A DNA stretch of 64,000 nucleotides from Paenibacillus sp. JDR-2 (GCF_000023585.1 NC_012914.1:5401501-5465500), one strand, 5' to 3'; counted from the stretch's first letter, positions 17,985 through 26,491 are shown. Notes: generated by a model from the letters alone, not told the origin. Numbers and translations: made by a program.

Positions 17985-18830
17985 TTAAAACGCCGGAAGC
18001 GCGATATCGCTGTAATTATCCTCGAGGAATTTCTTAACCTCTGGGCCGGTCATCCGCTCAGCCAGCTTCTGAATCGCCGGGGAGTTTACGTTGTCCTCGC
18101 GCGCGACCAAGGTAATAACGAAGTCGGAGTCGCTGCCTTCTTTGATCAAAGCGTCCTTCTTAGGCGTCAGACCAAGCGGCTTCGCGTAAGCCGGAGTCAT
18201 AAGAACCATATCCACATCATCAATGACGCGGGCAAGCATAAGCAGGTCCACTTCCTTGAACTTGAACTTATGCGGGTTATCCACGATGTCGGCTTGCGTG
18301 GCTTTAATGCCAACTCCTTCTTTCAGCTTGAGAAGACCGTTGTTCTCCATCATCACAAGCGAACGTCCGATATTGGACGGATCGTTGGCAATCGCGATGG
18401 TTGCGCCATCCGGAAGATCCTCGATTTTTTTATACTTTTTCGAATAACCGCCGTATACCGCATTATAGATCGCTTTAACCGGCACCAGATTCGCCTTGTT
18501 GGTTGCGTTGAAATCGTTCATATAAGGAACGTGCTGGAAGAAGTTCGCATCTACCTCTTTATGCTGAAGAGCCGTGTTCGGCTGTACGTTATCCGACAGC
18601 GTTACAATCTCCATGTTAATGCCGTCTTGCTTCAAGAGCGGCTTCACCAGCTCCAGAATTTCGCTCATCGGCGGAATTAGAACCGCTACCTCCAGGTTCA
18701 CTTCCTGTCCGGCTTTTCCTTCGTTTGTTGCCTGATTATCCTGCTTGTCCGGCTTATTATTTTGACCGCATCCCGCGACAATCGCCACAAGGAGTGCGAG
18801 CATGACGAGCCCGATTACTTTGCTTCTCAC
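17985..18830 (-). CDS. MetQ/NlpA family ABC transporter substrate-binding lipoprotein
   Basis: A 281-residue lipoprotein of the NlpA family, which binds methionine or related amino acids for MetNI-type importers. The lipobox is VAGC with Cys21. Family motifs include ANFFQHVPYMNDFN, the IAIANDPSNIGRSL ligand segment and the C-terminal PEVKKFLEDNY. The start is GTG at 18828-18830 with GGGAGG eight bases upstream. No metN or metI gene is adjacent, so it must share a transporter encoded elsewhere. No S-box riboswitch is evident in the short leader. Confidence 0.92.
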   Translation of the reverse strand: MRSKVIGLVMLALLVAIVAGCGQNNKPDKQDNQATNEGKAGQEVNLEVAVLIPPMSEILELVKPLLKQDGINMEIVTLSDNVQPNTALQHKEVDANFFQHVPYMNDFNATNKANLVPVKAIYNAVYGGYSKKYKKIEDLPDGATIAIANDPSNIGRSLVMMENNGLLKLKEGVGIKATQADIVDNPHKFKFKEVDLLMLARVIDDVDMVLMTPAYAKPLGLTPKKDALIKEGSDSDFVITLVAREDNVNSPAIQKLAERMTGPEVKKFLEDNYSDIALPAF

Positions 18831-18875
18831 TATCCATTCCTCCCGTTTATATCCGGCTGGCTTTATTATCTCTCT

Positions 18876-18891
18876 CTGCCAAATTTGGCAG
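18876..18891. promoter_or_regulatory. Perfect 16-base palindrome between metQ-like gene and glsA
   Basis: CTGCCAAATTTGGCAG is fully self-complementary and sits in the divergent promoter region about 46 bases upstream of the metQ-like start. It could be an operator for either gene; no known regulator is matched. Confidence 0.4.
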
Positions 18892-19030
18892 TCAGCCGCC
18901 TGTAAGACCCAAGTCTAAGCGAGTCCTATTCATAAATCAATCTAGAGATTCGCTCGCACTGTTCGCAATTTGGAATATGAAATATAATATAGAAAATAGA
19001 TGCCAACGGCTTGTAATGGAGGAACCTGCA

Positions 19031-19978
19031 ATGTCATTTACTGCACAAGAAATCGAATTATTAAACCGCCAGCTCCCGGTTTGGGTAGAGTCGAGCAAAG
19101 TCCGTTCCGCCTACGGCAAGACGGCTTCCTATATTCCGGAGCTCGCCAAAGCTCCTCAGCATGCGCTTGGCATCCACATGATCGATACTAGCGGGCAAGC
19201 TGTTTCGGCAGGCGACTGCGGCTTGCCTTTTACGATGCAGAGCATCTCCAAAGTATTTACGCTTATTCTCGCCCTGATGGACAACGGAGAGGAAGCCGTC
19301 TTCCAAAAGGTCGGCATGGAGCCAACCGGCGACAACTTCAACTCCATGCTGAAGCTGGAGCTTGTACGTCCCGGTATCCCGTTCAACCCGCTAATCAACG
19401 CCGGCGCTATCGCCATTTCTTCCTTGATTCACGGCCGGGATTCCGCTGAGAAGTCCGCACGCATTCTCTCCTTCTTCCAAGCCCTTGCAAGCAATGATAC
19501 ATTAACGTACGACATGGACGTATACAAATCGGAATCGGATACCGCCAATCTGAACAGATCAATGGCCTATTTGCTGAAGGATAACGGCGTTCTGGAAGGA
19601 CAAGTCGAGGACGTGCTGGATGTCTATTTCCACCATTGCTCGGTTCAGGTTACCTGCAGCGACTTAGCCCGAATGGCCCTTGTCCTTGCCAACAACGGTA
19701 CCGATCCGATAACAGGTGACTCCTTAATCCCCCGCCGGTATGTGCAAATCGCGAAAACCTTTATGATTACATGCGGGATGTACAATGCATCCGGCGAATT
19801 CGCCATCCAAGTCGGGCTTCCTGCAAAAAGCGGCGTGTCCGGCGGAATCCTGACTATGGTGCCGGGAAGACTTGGCATCGGGGTAATTGGTCCGGCCCTT
19901 AACTCCAAAGGCAACAGCATCGCCGGCGTCCATCTGCTTGAGACCCTTTCGCGCGAAATGGATTGGAGTTTGTTCTAA
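19031..19978 (+). CDS. glsA: Glutaminase A
   Basis: A 315-residue serine-dependent glutaminase converting glutamine to glutamate and ammonia. The beta-lactamase-like SxxK motif is in GLPFTMQSISKVF, with Ser71 and Lys74. Other family segments are NPLINAGAIAI, YKSESDTANLNRSMAYLL and VGLPAKSGVSGGI. Length matches the family. An extension to 18977 is open, but GGAGG lies about nine bases before the ATG at 19031, which is the family start. It is followed by the palindrome array. Confidence 0.95.
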   Translation: MSFTAQEIELLNRQLPVWVESSKVRSAYGKTASYIPELAKAPQHALGIHMIDTSGQAVSAGDCGLPFTMQSISKVFTLILALMDNGEEAVFQKVGMEPTGDNFNSMLKLELVRPGIPFNPLINAGAIAISSLIHGRDSAEKSARILSFFQALASNDTLTYDMDVYKSESDTANLNRSMAYLLKDNGVLEGQVEDVLDVYFHHCSVQVTCSDLARMALVLANNGTDPITGDSLIPRRYVQIAKTFMITCGMYNASGEFAIQVGLPAKSGVSGGILTMVPGRLGIGVIGPALNSKGNSIAGVHLLETLSREMDWSLF

Positions 19979-20002
19979 GCGTTTTGGAGAAGTTCTCATT
20001 CC

Positions 20003-20203
20003 AATAAGACCCTGCGAGGGTCTTATTTGGCTAGTTAAGGCTGTTACTTTAATTATTAAGACCCTAACGGGGTCTTATTTTGGTTACAAAAGTTAATTTT
20101 CATCGGTTCTTCCTCGTTTTGTGAACGAATAAGACCCTGCAAGGGTCTTGTTCAACTGACTACTGCTCCATTTTTATTAGATAAGACCCTGTAAGGGTCT
20201 TAT
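20003..20203. repeat. Palindrome array, family 1 (four AATAAGACCCT dyads)
   Basis: Four near-identical inverted repeats of the type AATAAGACCCT-N3-AGGGTCTTATT are centred at 20015, 20067, 20140 and 20192. The first has perfect 11-base arms. The spacing pattern is 52, 73, 52 bases. The sequence between palindromes is partly conserved (for example TTTTGGYTAC after the second and fourth). No open frame spans the array. It fills the region after glsA with the family 2 array. Confidence 0.85.
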
Positions 20204-20239
20204 TTTGGCTACAGCTCATTTTCACTATTTCTGCCAATA

Positions 20240-20523
20240 CCGGCGAGGTTAAGGCCCCCCAGGGTCCTTAACCTCCGGATAACCATCACTTTCATCCCGT
20301 TTGGGGCACCTATCTTACTTACTTAAAGCCCTTAAAGGGCCTTAAGCAGCCTTTAGTATGGCTATTTTACAAGCTTAAGGCCCCTTAGGGACCTTAAGTT
20401 CCTGATAATCAGCATATCCAGCCCGTTTGGGGTACCTCTCCTGCTCCCTTAAGGCCCCTTAAGGGCCTTAAGCACATTTTAGTATGGCTATTTACAAACT
20501 TAAGGCCCTCTAGGGACCTTAAG
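20240..20523. repeat. Palindrome array, family 2 (five CTTAAGG dyads, 126-base unit)
   Basis: Five dyads of the type CTTAAGGCCCCTTAGGGACCTTAAG are centred at 20260, 20334, 20386, 20460 and 20511, with spacings 74, 52, 74 and 51. The spacers repeat too: CCCGTTTGGGG follows the first and third members and TTTAGTATGGCTATTT lies between the second and third and between the fourth and fifth. The array is therefore a tandem repeat of a 125-126-base, two-palindrome unit. With family 1 it makes up nearly all of the 609-base gap 19979-20587; nothing else is seen there. Confidence 0.85.
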
Positions 20524-20587
20524 TCAAAATTAAAAGAGGTGTACGAACACCGAATCCCAGACTCGGCTGCATACACCCCTCTTATTT

Positions 20588-21373
20588 TTAAAGCTCCCGC
20601 ATAAATTCATCAATATCTTTATCCGCTTTGGACTGATTACACTCATTGCAGGCGCATACGCAATTATCCGGCGTGGTATGGCCACCCTTTGCCCGCGGCA
20701 GCATATGGTCGATGGTATCGCCGTATTGTCCGCAGAAATGGCAGGTGTAATTGTCCCTAGTCAGGATATAGCTCCGGAAATCCTTATTGCTGAACAAACG
20801 CCGGATCGTAGTCCGGTTCACAATAACGGCGGCCCGCTCCTTCACGAGCGTCACCGCAAGCTCCAGCTCAATCTCCTGATGCCAGCGCCGCCCTTTATCG
20901 GTCTTGCCGCGCATCCAGACCGTCCCTTTGCGTGTCGTCCTTAGCAAAGTAGCATCCGTTGGCGAGTAATTCGCCGGCAGCGGACGGGGACGGTATTTCC
21001 CGCCGGCTCCGGCAGTCCGCGCCGGAGCTTTGGACGGTCTAGGCCGCTTTGGTGCCACAGCAGGAGCAGCTGCTGCTGCAGGCTCAGCTTGACTTGCCGG
21101 TGCGGCGGCAACCCCCTCGGGCATCGTTGCCAATGGCGTTGCCAGCTGACCCTCCGCCTCTTGATTAGCAGCAGATATCATAACCGGCGCGGTAATCCGG
21201 CTTCTTGTTTTCCGGCAGCTTCGGCAGGAACCACGCCTCGAAGCCGGTCCTGAACGCCTGCCCGTACGGCGGAGAAAATCCGTCATCGGCTTTTGCTCCA
21301 GGCAATGCACGCATTGCTTATATTGAGTCGTTTGCAAGTTATCGGTCATCGGTAGTGCCGGGTGTTCTAGCAC
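20588..21373 (-). CDS. HNH endonuclease with N-terminal zinc-ribbon-like segment
   Basis: A 261-residue protein in three parts. The N-terminus has paired cysteines (CVHCLEQKPMTDFLRR and CRSCRKTRS), a possible zinc ribbon that could bind DNA. A low-complexity Ala/Pro-rich linker follows (~residues 70-130). The C-terminus is an HNH nuclease: TRDNYTCHFCGQYGDTIDHM with the catalytic DH, then CACNECNQSKADKD. The start is uncertain: GTG at 21373 lies inside a CGGGTG/CACCCG hairpin, and an ATG at 21349 lacks a clear ribosome site. It follows yhaM by 28 bases on the same strand and ends against the palindrome arrays. Biological role unknown; not obviously part of a phage. Confidence 0.8.
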   Translation of the reverse strand: MLEHPALPMTDNLQTTQYKQCVHCLEQKPMTDFLRRTGRRSGPASRRGSCRSCRKTRSRITAPVMISAANQEAEGQLATPLATMPEGVAAAPASQAEPAAAAAPAVAPKRPRPSKAPARTAGAGGKYRPRPLPANYSPTDATLLRTTRKGTVWMRGKTDKGRRWHQEIELELAVTLVKERAAVIVNRTTIRRLFSNKDFRSYILTRDNYTCHFCGQYGDTIDHMLPRAKGGHTTPDNCVCACNECNQSKADKDIDEFMREL

Positions 21374-21401
21374 CCGTCCTTCACCCCATTACCCTTTATA
21401 A

Positions 21402-22358
21402 TTACAGCTTCATCCGATAGATCGGCTTATTCTCCAGTCCACGGACAACCGGCGTCCATGGTTCGCTTTCCGGAGTTGTCTGCAGGGCATCCTCGACCAT
21501 TTGAAGCTTGGCATCCATCGCGTCAATATGATGCAGCGCCACAGCTTCCGCCGTTTGCGGCTGAACGGGACTCCCCCACTCTCCCAGATTATGATGAGAC
21601 AGCACCATATGCTGCAATCCCAGCACTTTTTCCGAATCCAAATTAATATCGCAGCGGATGGCGGCCTCCGTAATCCATGTCGATGCCAGCGAAATATGTC
21701 CCATCAGCTTGCCCGAAAGGCTATAGTCGGATACGATGCCGAGCTGCGCGATCATCTCCTCGGGCTTAGCGATATCATGAAGAATAATGCCTGCTTTAAG
21801 CAGATCGGCGTTCAGGAAAGGCCGCTGCTTGCACAGAAATTCCCCGATCTCCAGCATTCTGGCCATATGGTAAGCAAGTCCGGCAAAATACGCATGGTGA
21901 TGTGTCTTGGCAGCCGGGTAATGCGTCAGCTTTTCCTCCACCTTCGTCACGCAATAAGTGACAATCGCCTTAATCTCCGTATCTTGAATACTGTCTTTCG
22001 CTTTATAAATCGTATCAATAAGTTCATTGGAAGCAACCGGCGCCGAACGGATAAAATCAGTCAGCGTAATGCCGTCTTCCTCAACAGCAGGTCGCATGCG
22101 CGAAATCTTGATCTGAAGCTTCTCGCGGTACAGATGGACATTCCCCTGAACCTTAACGAGTCCCATCGGAAAGAAGGTTTCTTTGTCCTGCGATGAGACA
22201 TCCCAGAACTTAGCCCCCAGCTGCCCCGTACCATCGGCTAATACAATATCGAAATAATCCTTAGGTGTTGTTGCATTGGTCTGTTTAACTTCCAGCTCCT
22301 TAAGCAAATAGAAGCCGGTAAAATCGTCCTGATTGCGAAGATCTTTAATTTGCGTCAT
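21402..22358 (-). CDS. yhaM: 3'-5' exoribonuclease YhaM
   Basis: A 318-residue protein with an N-terminal OB fold (residues ~10-100) and a C-terminal HD hydrolase domain. The metal-binding histidines and aspartates are seen in KTHHHAYFAGLAYHMARM, GIILHDIAKPEE and LSHHNLGEWGSP. In Bacillus this enzyme trims RNA from the 3' end and can attack single-stranded DNA. An upstream extension to 22421 is open, but GAGAGAGG sits before the ATG at 22356-22358, and MTQIKDL is the expected start. The HNH gene follows and may be co-transcribed. Confidence 0.93.
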   Translation of the reverse strand: MTQIKDLRNQDDFTGFYLLKELEVKQTNATTPKDYFDIVLADGTGQLGAKFWDVSSQDKETFFPMGLVKVQGNVHLYREKLQIKISRMRPAVEEDGITLTDFIRSAPVASNELIDTIYKAKDSIQDTEIKAIVTYCVTKVEEKLTHYPAAKTHHHAYFAGLAYHMARMLEIGEFLCKQRPFLNADLLKAGIILHDIAKPEEMIAQLGIVSDYSLSGKLMGHISLASTWITEAAIRCDINLDSEKVLGLQHMVLSHHNLGEWGSPVQPQTAEAVALHHIDAMDAKLQMVEDALQTTPESEPWTPVVRGLENKPIYRMKL

Positions 22359-22461
22359 TCGTGTTCCTCTCTCCAGCTGCCCACAACATTTGCTCAAAGA
22401 TGCCGTCGTTATGGGACACATGATGCTCCTATTATACTATGAAATTCCCCGCTGCGGCGCG

Positions 22462-22519
22462 AAAAAGAAAGAGGCAGTCCGCCCGACATTTTGTCGGATG
22501 GACAGCCTCTGCCTTTTTT
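22462..22519. terminator. Terminator of the SLH-domain gene (bidirectional form)
   Basis: A long hairpin (AGAGGCAG...CTGCCTTT with an inner CCGAC...GTCGG stem) is flanked by an A tract on the left and a T tract on the right, just past the SLH gene stop. Confidence 0.8.
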
Positions 22520-23231
22520 ACTCCAATGCTTGCGCCGGCGCTGAAGCCGCTGGTTCTTCAGGAGCCCCGGCTTCGCCGTTATCCTTATGCGTCTCAACAA
22601 ATTCATGAGCTGCAAAAAGAATAGCAGCCGCTTCCGCTCGGTTTACGATTTGCTGCGGGTGGAAATTGCCGTCCTCATCAAGCGCAACGATCTTGTACAG
22701 CAGCGCGCGCTGGATCGTTCCCTGATAGTCTACCGTAATATCCTTCTCATCCTGGATGTTGATGTACATCTTTATCAGCGGATATTGGCCGGTTTTCTCA
22801 AGGGCCTGAACCAGGTAATGAGCGAATTGCTCTCTAGTCAGCGGCTTATTCGGATCGATGTCAGCCGGCAGATCAAGTCCGTTATAGTGTGCGATGACGA
22901 AGCTTTCCGCGTACCAGGCATCATTTTTCACATTGGTGAAAAAGCCGTCCGCAGTAGGAGTCTGATTGAAATCAATGGCAGCCAGGCTTAACTGCATCGT
23001 CCGGACGATCAGCTCGATACCTTGCGCTCCCGTCAGGTTTTCTTCCGGATGGAACTCCGAAGAAGATACCCCTTTCACAATGCCAAGCTCCTGCAAAGCT
23101 TCAATTTGCGCGCGGCTGCTGGTGCCGGCAATGTCCGTGAAGCTGGAATTATCGGCGGCAAGCGCCTGGCCGGATACCGCTCCGAACAAGACAGCGGCGG
23201 AAATAGCCGCGGCAGTGATACGTTTTTTCAT
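22518..23231 (-). CDS. Secreted S-layer-homology (SLH) domain protein
   Basis: A 237-residue exported protein. It has a signal peptide (MKKRITAAAISAAVLFG..., cleavage near ALA-AD at residue ~26) and SLH-type repeats covering most of the chain: SSFTDIAGTSSRAQIEALQELGIVKG, a middle copy around LTREQFAHYLVQAL, and a third with NRAEAAAILFAAHEF. SLH units bind pyruvylated cell-wall polymer, so it should sit on the cell surface. No enzymatic domain is present. The C-terminus is an Ala/Pro/Glu-rich tail. GGAGGA precedes the ATG. Confidence 0.85.
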   Translation of the reverse strand: MKKRITAAAISAAVLFGAVSGQALAADNSSFTDIAGTSSRAQIEALQELGIVKGVSSSEFHPEENLTGAQGIELIVRTMQLSLAAIDFNQTPTADGFFTNVKNDAWYAESFVIAHYNGLDLPADIDPNKPLTREQFAHYLVQALEKTGQYPLIKMYINIQDEKDITVDYQGTIQRALLYKIVALDEDGNFHPQQIVNRAEAAAILFAAHEFVETHKDNGEAGAPEEPAASAPAQALE

Positions 23232-23267
23232 AACTGTATGTCCTCCTTCATCCTCTAGGCTGTGATA

Positions 23268-23283
23268 TTGAACAACTGTTCAA
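23268..23283. promoter_or_regulatory. Inverted repeat upstream of the SLH gene
   Basis: TTGAACA-AC-TGTTCAA is a perfect seven-base inverted repeat 37 bases upstream of the SLH protein start. It may be an operator; the regulator is unknown. Confidence 0.35.
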
Positions 23284-23315
23284 AGTTATGGACGAAGGTC
23301 ATGCGGTAAATGTTG

Positions 23316-24527
23316 CTAGAAGCTGATTTCCTGCTTGCTCTTTTTAACGGCTGTCATCCTCATATACAAGTAAAGCAAGGTGAATCCGACCAGCCCGATT
23401 AACGCCATCCCCATTCCTGTCCAATAGATGGACCTTGGCCCGATCTGCTGGAACAGATAACCGCCAAGAAATCCGGATGCAATCCCCGACAAGCCGCCCC
23501 ATGTCAACGCATAGACCGCCTGCCCCGATGCCCGCAGCTCGCTGGGAACGATAAGCGCCGTCAGCTGCGTGCCGATATAGTAGAACGCTCCAAACGTCAG
23601 ACAATGCAGCGCCTGGATAAAAATAATTTGCTCCGCGTTGCCCGCTCCTGCCATCAGGAACCAGCGAAGCGCATACAGCAGGCTGACGAGAATCAGGCAG
23701 CTGACCATCGTCCGGACATGTTTGGACAAGTACCGGTCAAAGAGCAGAAATACCGGGATTTCGAAGACGGAAGACAGAAAAGCCGACCAGCCCACAAGAT
23801 CCGTATGCCCGCCAAGCTCCGTCATATACAATGCGATAAACGTTGTGTTCATCGAGTTCGGAATCGAGATCAGAAGCCCGATAACGAGAAACACGAGAAA
23901 CACCTTATTGCCCAGCATCCGCCGGTAATTTACGCCTTGAGCCGTCTTTGGAGAGGATCCTCTCGGCAGGGTAAACGCGAATCCGATCGCGACCAGCATC
24001 ATAATCGTATAAACCAGCCATAAACGGCTGATGCCAATCTGCCCGAGAATCGGTCCCGTAACCAAAGCAAGTATCGCCCACCCGCATGATCCCCATAACC
24101 GGAACGCCCCGAACTTGTGGCGCGTCCCTTCGATACTGTTCAGGATAAGGCTGTTGCTCTGCGAGAACAACGGCATCTGGAAAAAGAAAAAGAGCAGCAT
24201 ACAGCCGAATATAAACGTGTAGGAGTCGCTTAAAAATACGAGCTGCATCGCAATAAGATTGCCGGCCAGCATCAGAATAAGAATTAACCGGATATTGCGG
24301 CTCCGATCACTCAAAAATCCCCATAGCGGGTTTGCAATGAGCGACACGATAGGGCCGCCTGCCATAAGCGCCCCGATTTTCAGCGGATTAATACCGATTG
24401 ACTGCAAATAAAGGGCAAAAAACGTGCTGTAGACCGCTATCGTTCCGTAACTGAAAAAATTGAACGCCTTGATAAAGTGAAAGCTTCTTCTTTCTATTTT
24501 TCCTTCTATCTCACTCATGTTGTCCAT
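23316..24527 (-). CDS. MFS transporter, MFS_1_like / LacY-type sugar transporter
   Basis: A 403-residue permease with twelve transmembrane helices. NPLWGFLSDRSRNIR is the loop 2-3 signature, and SIGINPLKIGALM and GTRHKFGAFRLWGSCGWAI are typical of the MFS_1_like group that includes oligosaccharide:proton symporters. It is the last gene of a three-gene minus-strand operon with a sugar isomerase and a Gfo/Idh/MocA dehydrogenase, starting 18 bases after the dehydrogenase stop, so it probably imports the sugar those enzymes use. GTG (24530) and ATG (24527) are adjacent start candidates. Confidence 0.82.
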   Translation of the reverse strand: MDNMSEIEGKIERRSFHFIKAFNFFSYGTIAVYSTFFALYLQSIGINPLKIGALMAGGPIVSLIANPLWGFLSDRSRNIRLILILMLAGNLIAMQLVFLSDSYTFIFGCMLLFFFFQMPLFSQSNSLILNSIEGTRHKFGAFRLWGSCGWAILALVTGPILGQIGISRLWLVYTIMMLVAIGFAFTLPRGSSPKTAQGVNYRRMLGNKVFLVFLVIGLLISIPNSMNTTFIALYMTELGGHTDLVGWSAFLSSVFEIPVFLLFDRYLSKHVRTMVSCLILVSLLYALRWFLMAGAGNAEQIIFIQALHCLTFGAFYYIGTQLTALIVPSELRASGQAVYALTWGGLSGIASGFLGGYLFQQIGPRSIYWTGMGMALIGLVGFTLLYLYMRMTAVKKSKQEISF

Positions 24528-24545
24528 CACCGCTTTCTTTGCAGC

Positions 24546-25673
24546 CTAGACGGAAATAGCCGTTGAGCTTGACCGGGCGGTTACTTCCTCCGCCGTCACT
24601 TCGCGGCCGAGCTCTTCGGATAAATAAATCCCCTCGCTGATCAGCATCGTACGCAGTGCAATATCGGATGTCGGGAGCAGCGGAACCCGTCCCTGCAGCG
24701 CCGCAATCCAGTGATGCTGCGAGGAGTCGTATGCATCTTCATTCTCGCGGAGCCGGTGCCAGCGTAAGTCCATCATGTCCAGGTCAATCGTGCTGTCCAT
24801 ATCGATATCGCATACCGTGCTATGGTAGCTGAACGGCTGGGAGGCTTCGCCAGGCATGCCGTTAGGCAATCTGACACCGCCCTCCGAGCCAAGAATGCTG
24901 CTTCCCTCAAAGCTTCCCATATGCACCGACCAAGCTTCGATCAGATCAAGCGTTAAACCGCCCTTGAACCGGATAAAGCCGGTCGCCAGTTCCTCTACGT
25001 TAAACCCGCTGCTGTTCTTGCGTTCCTCCACCATCGCCATCTCCTGATAGACCTTGCCCGAGATGCGTTCCACCTCCGGATTGCCAAGCAGGTAAAGCAG
25101 CTGAGCCACATGGTATACTCCCATATCGAGCAGAGCACCTCCGGCTGCCGTTTCTTTGCGGGTGAAAAACGGCGTCCCGTAACCGTCCACAAAGGGACGG
25201 TTTCTACGGCGGAAGCCGGTGGAACGCGCATGGTACAGCCTGCCCAGCTTGCCGCCGTCAATCAGCGTCTTAGCCGCTTTCGTATCCTTGCCGTAAAGCG
25301 TAAACAGCTGAATATGCAGCAGCTTGCCCGTCTCCTCCGCAGCCTCCAGCATTCTTCTGCCGTCTTCGTAAGTACCGGCTATCGGTTTTTCGCAATATAC
25401 ATGCTTGCCGGCCTCCAGCGCAGCAATCGTGACGGGAGCATGGAAGTTATTATGCAGGCAGACGTCAACCGCATCGATATCCTCGCGCCTAATCAACTCG
25501 CGATAATCGGAGTACACATGCGGAATTCCGTATTGGTCGGCTACCCTTTTGGCCTCCGCTTCGTTTACATCGCAGACCGCAACAATCTGGGCGCCCGGAA
25601 TCGAACGGTACTTCTCGATATGCTGCTTGCCGATTTGGCCAACGCCAATAATCCCGATTTTAACCGTCTCCAT
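24546..25673 (-). CDS. Gfo/Idh/MocA family oxidoreductase
   Basis: A 375-residue NAD(P)-dependent dehydrogenase. The Rossmann motif GIIGVGQIGKQHIEKY is at the N-terminus and the catalytic-region EKP motif is in HVYCEKPIAGTYEDG, followed by the C-terminal substrate-binding domain with ALLDMGVYHV. Family members oxidise sugars, inositols and their derivatives. Its ATG shares one base with the TAA stop of the isomerase gene (TAATG), showing tight coupling. With the isomerase and MFS permease it forms a sugar or cyclitol catabolic operon whose substrate cannot be fixed from sequence. Confidence 0.93.
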   Translation of the reverse strand: METVKIGIIGVGQIGKQHIEKYRSIPGAQIVAVCDVNEAEAKRVADQYGIPHVYSDYRELIRREDIDAVDVCLHNNFHAPVTIAALEAGKHVYCEKPIAGTYEDGRRMLEAAEETGKLLHIQLFTLYGKDTKAAKTLIDGGKLGRLYHARSTGFRRRNRPFVDGYGTPFFTRKETAAGGALLDMGVYHVAQLLYLLGNPEVERISGKVYQEMAMVEERKNSSGFNVEELATGFIRFKGGLTLDLIEAWSVHMGSFEGSSILGSEGGVRLPNGMPGEASQPFSYHSTVCDIDMDSTIDLDMMDLRWHRLRENEDAYDSSQHHWIAALQGRVPLLPTSDIALRTMLISEGIYLSEELGREVTAEEVTARSSSTAISV

Positions 25674-26491
25674 TACCCTTCACTCCTTAAGTCAGCTTCG
25701 TCCGCAAGCAGCTTTTTCACCATGCCAAGCAGCCTCTCCGTCTCCAGATACTGCCGCGTCGGCGCGTTATATTCAATTCCCCAATAGCCCTTATAACCCG
25801 CATCCTTTAGCGTTGCAATCGTATTCAAAGCATCGCCGGATACGGCGGTTTTTTCATCAAAATGGGTGTGGTAGGCCCACGGCGCAACCAGCTTGTCGCC
25901 CTCTTCAGAGTCGGCTTTCCACCGTCCAAGATGGACCAGGAAGCCGAATGCCGGATGGTCGACCGCTTCGGCGATCCGTTTCATTTCGCGAGGCAGCAGC
26001 GATGCGCCCATGTGATTCTCCGGACCGATGAGGAAACCGTTATCCGACGCAAATTGCGCAAACTCCCGGTAAGTCCGGACCGTGTAATCGAATTGCTCCT
26101 CCGTCATCGTCTCTACGTCATGGTAGCTTCCGCCTGTATCGATCCGGACAGTCTTCGCGCCGAGAATAACCGATGCGCGCAAATGCACAAGAGCGTTATC
26201 GTGGAGACGTCTCCTAACCTCCGGGTCCGGATCCCACAGATGAGCGCCGTCAACGGCGAAATTGACCACCGACATTTCTTTTTCGTCCAATGCCTCCCGG
26301 ATTTTGCGGATATAGCTTTCCTCTGCAAGCTGATAGATCGGCCCCGTGCTGCGGTCTATAAAGAACCCGTTCCACAGATCGGCGACATCCAGCCTGTAGC
26401 GGTATTTAACCGTTTCCAAATAGCCAAATACATCCATTTTCCCTTCCAGATGCGTGTTGTTAAACGAATAGCCTCCAATTGATACGTTCAC
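25673..26491 (-). CDS. Sugar phosphate isomerase/epimerase (xylose isomerase-like TIM barrel)
   Basis: A 272-residue TIM-barrel protein of the AP-endonuclease-2/IolE-like superfamily. Barrel-edge metal ligand motifs are visible in TVRIDTGGSYHD, FLIGPENHMGASL, HTHFDEKT and YWGIEYNAPT. It would isomerise or dehydrate a sugar or keto-inositol intermediate alongside the neighbouring dehydrogenase. The start is GTG at 26489-26491 with GGGAG about nine bases upstream. It is the first gene of the three-gene operon. Confidence 0.88.
   Translation of the reverse strand: MNVSIGGYSFNNTHLEGKMDVFGYLETVKYRYRLDVADLWNGFFIDRSTGPIYQLAEESYIRKIREALDEKEMSVVNFAVDGAHLWDPDPEVRRRLHDNALVHLRASVILGAKTVRIDTGGSYHDVETMTEEQFDYTVRTYREFAQFASDNGFLIGPENHMGASLLPREMKRIAEAVDHPAFGFLVHLGRWKADSEEGDKLVAPWAYHTHFDEKTAVSGDALNTIATLKDAGYKGYWGIEYNAPTRQYLETERLLGMVKKLLADEADLRSEG

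Noticed and set aside
18831..18976. S-box or T-box riboswitch upstream of the metQ-like gene
   Set aside because: The leader is short and lacks the conserved S-box and T-box core sequences.
20003..20523. CRISPR array
   Set aside because: The repeats are palindromes of two types with partly conserved, variable-length spacers and no cas genes nearby.
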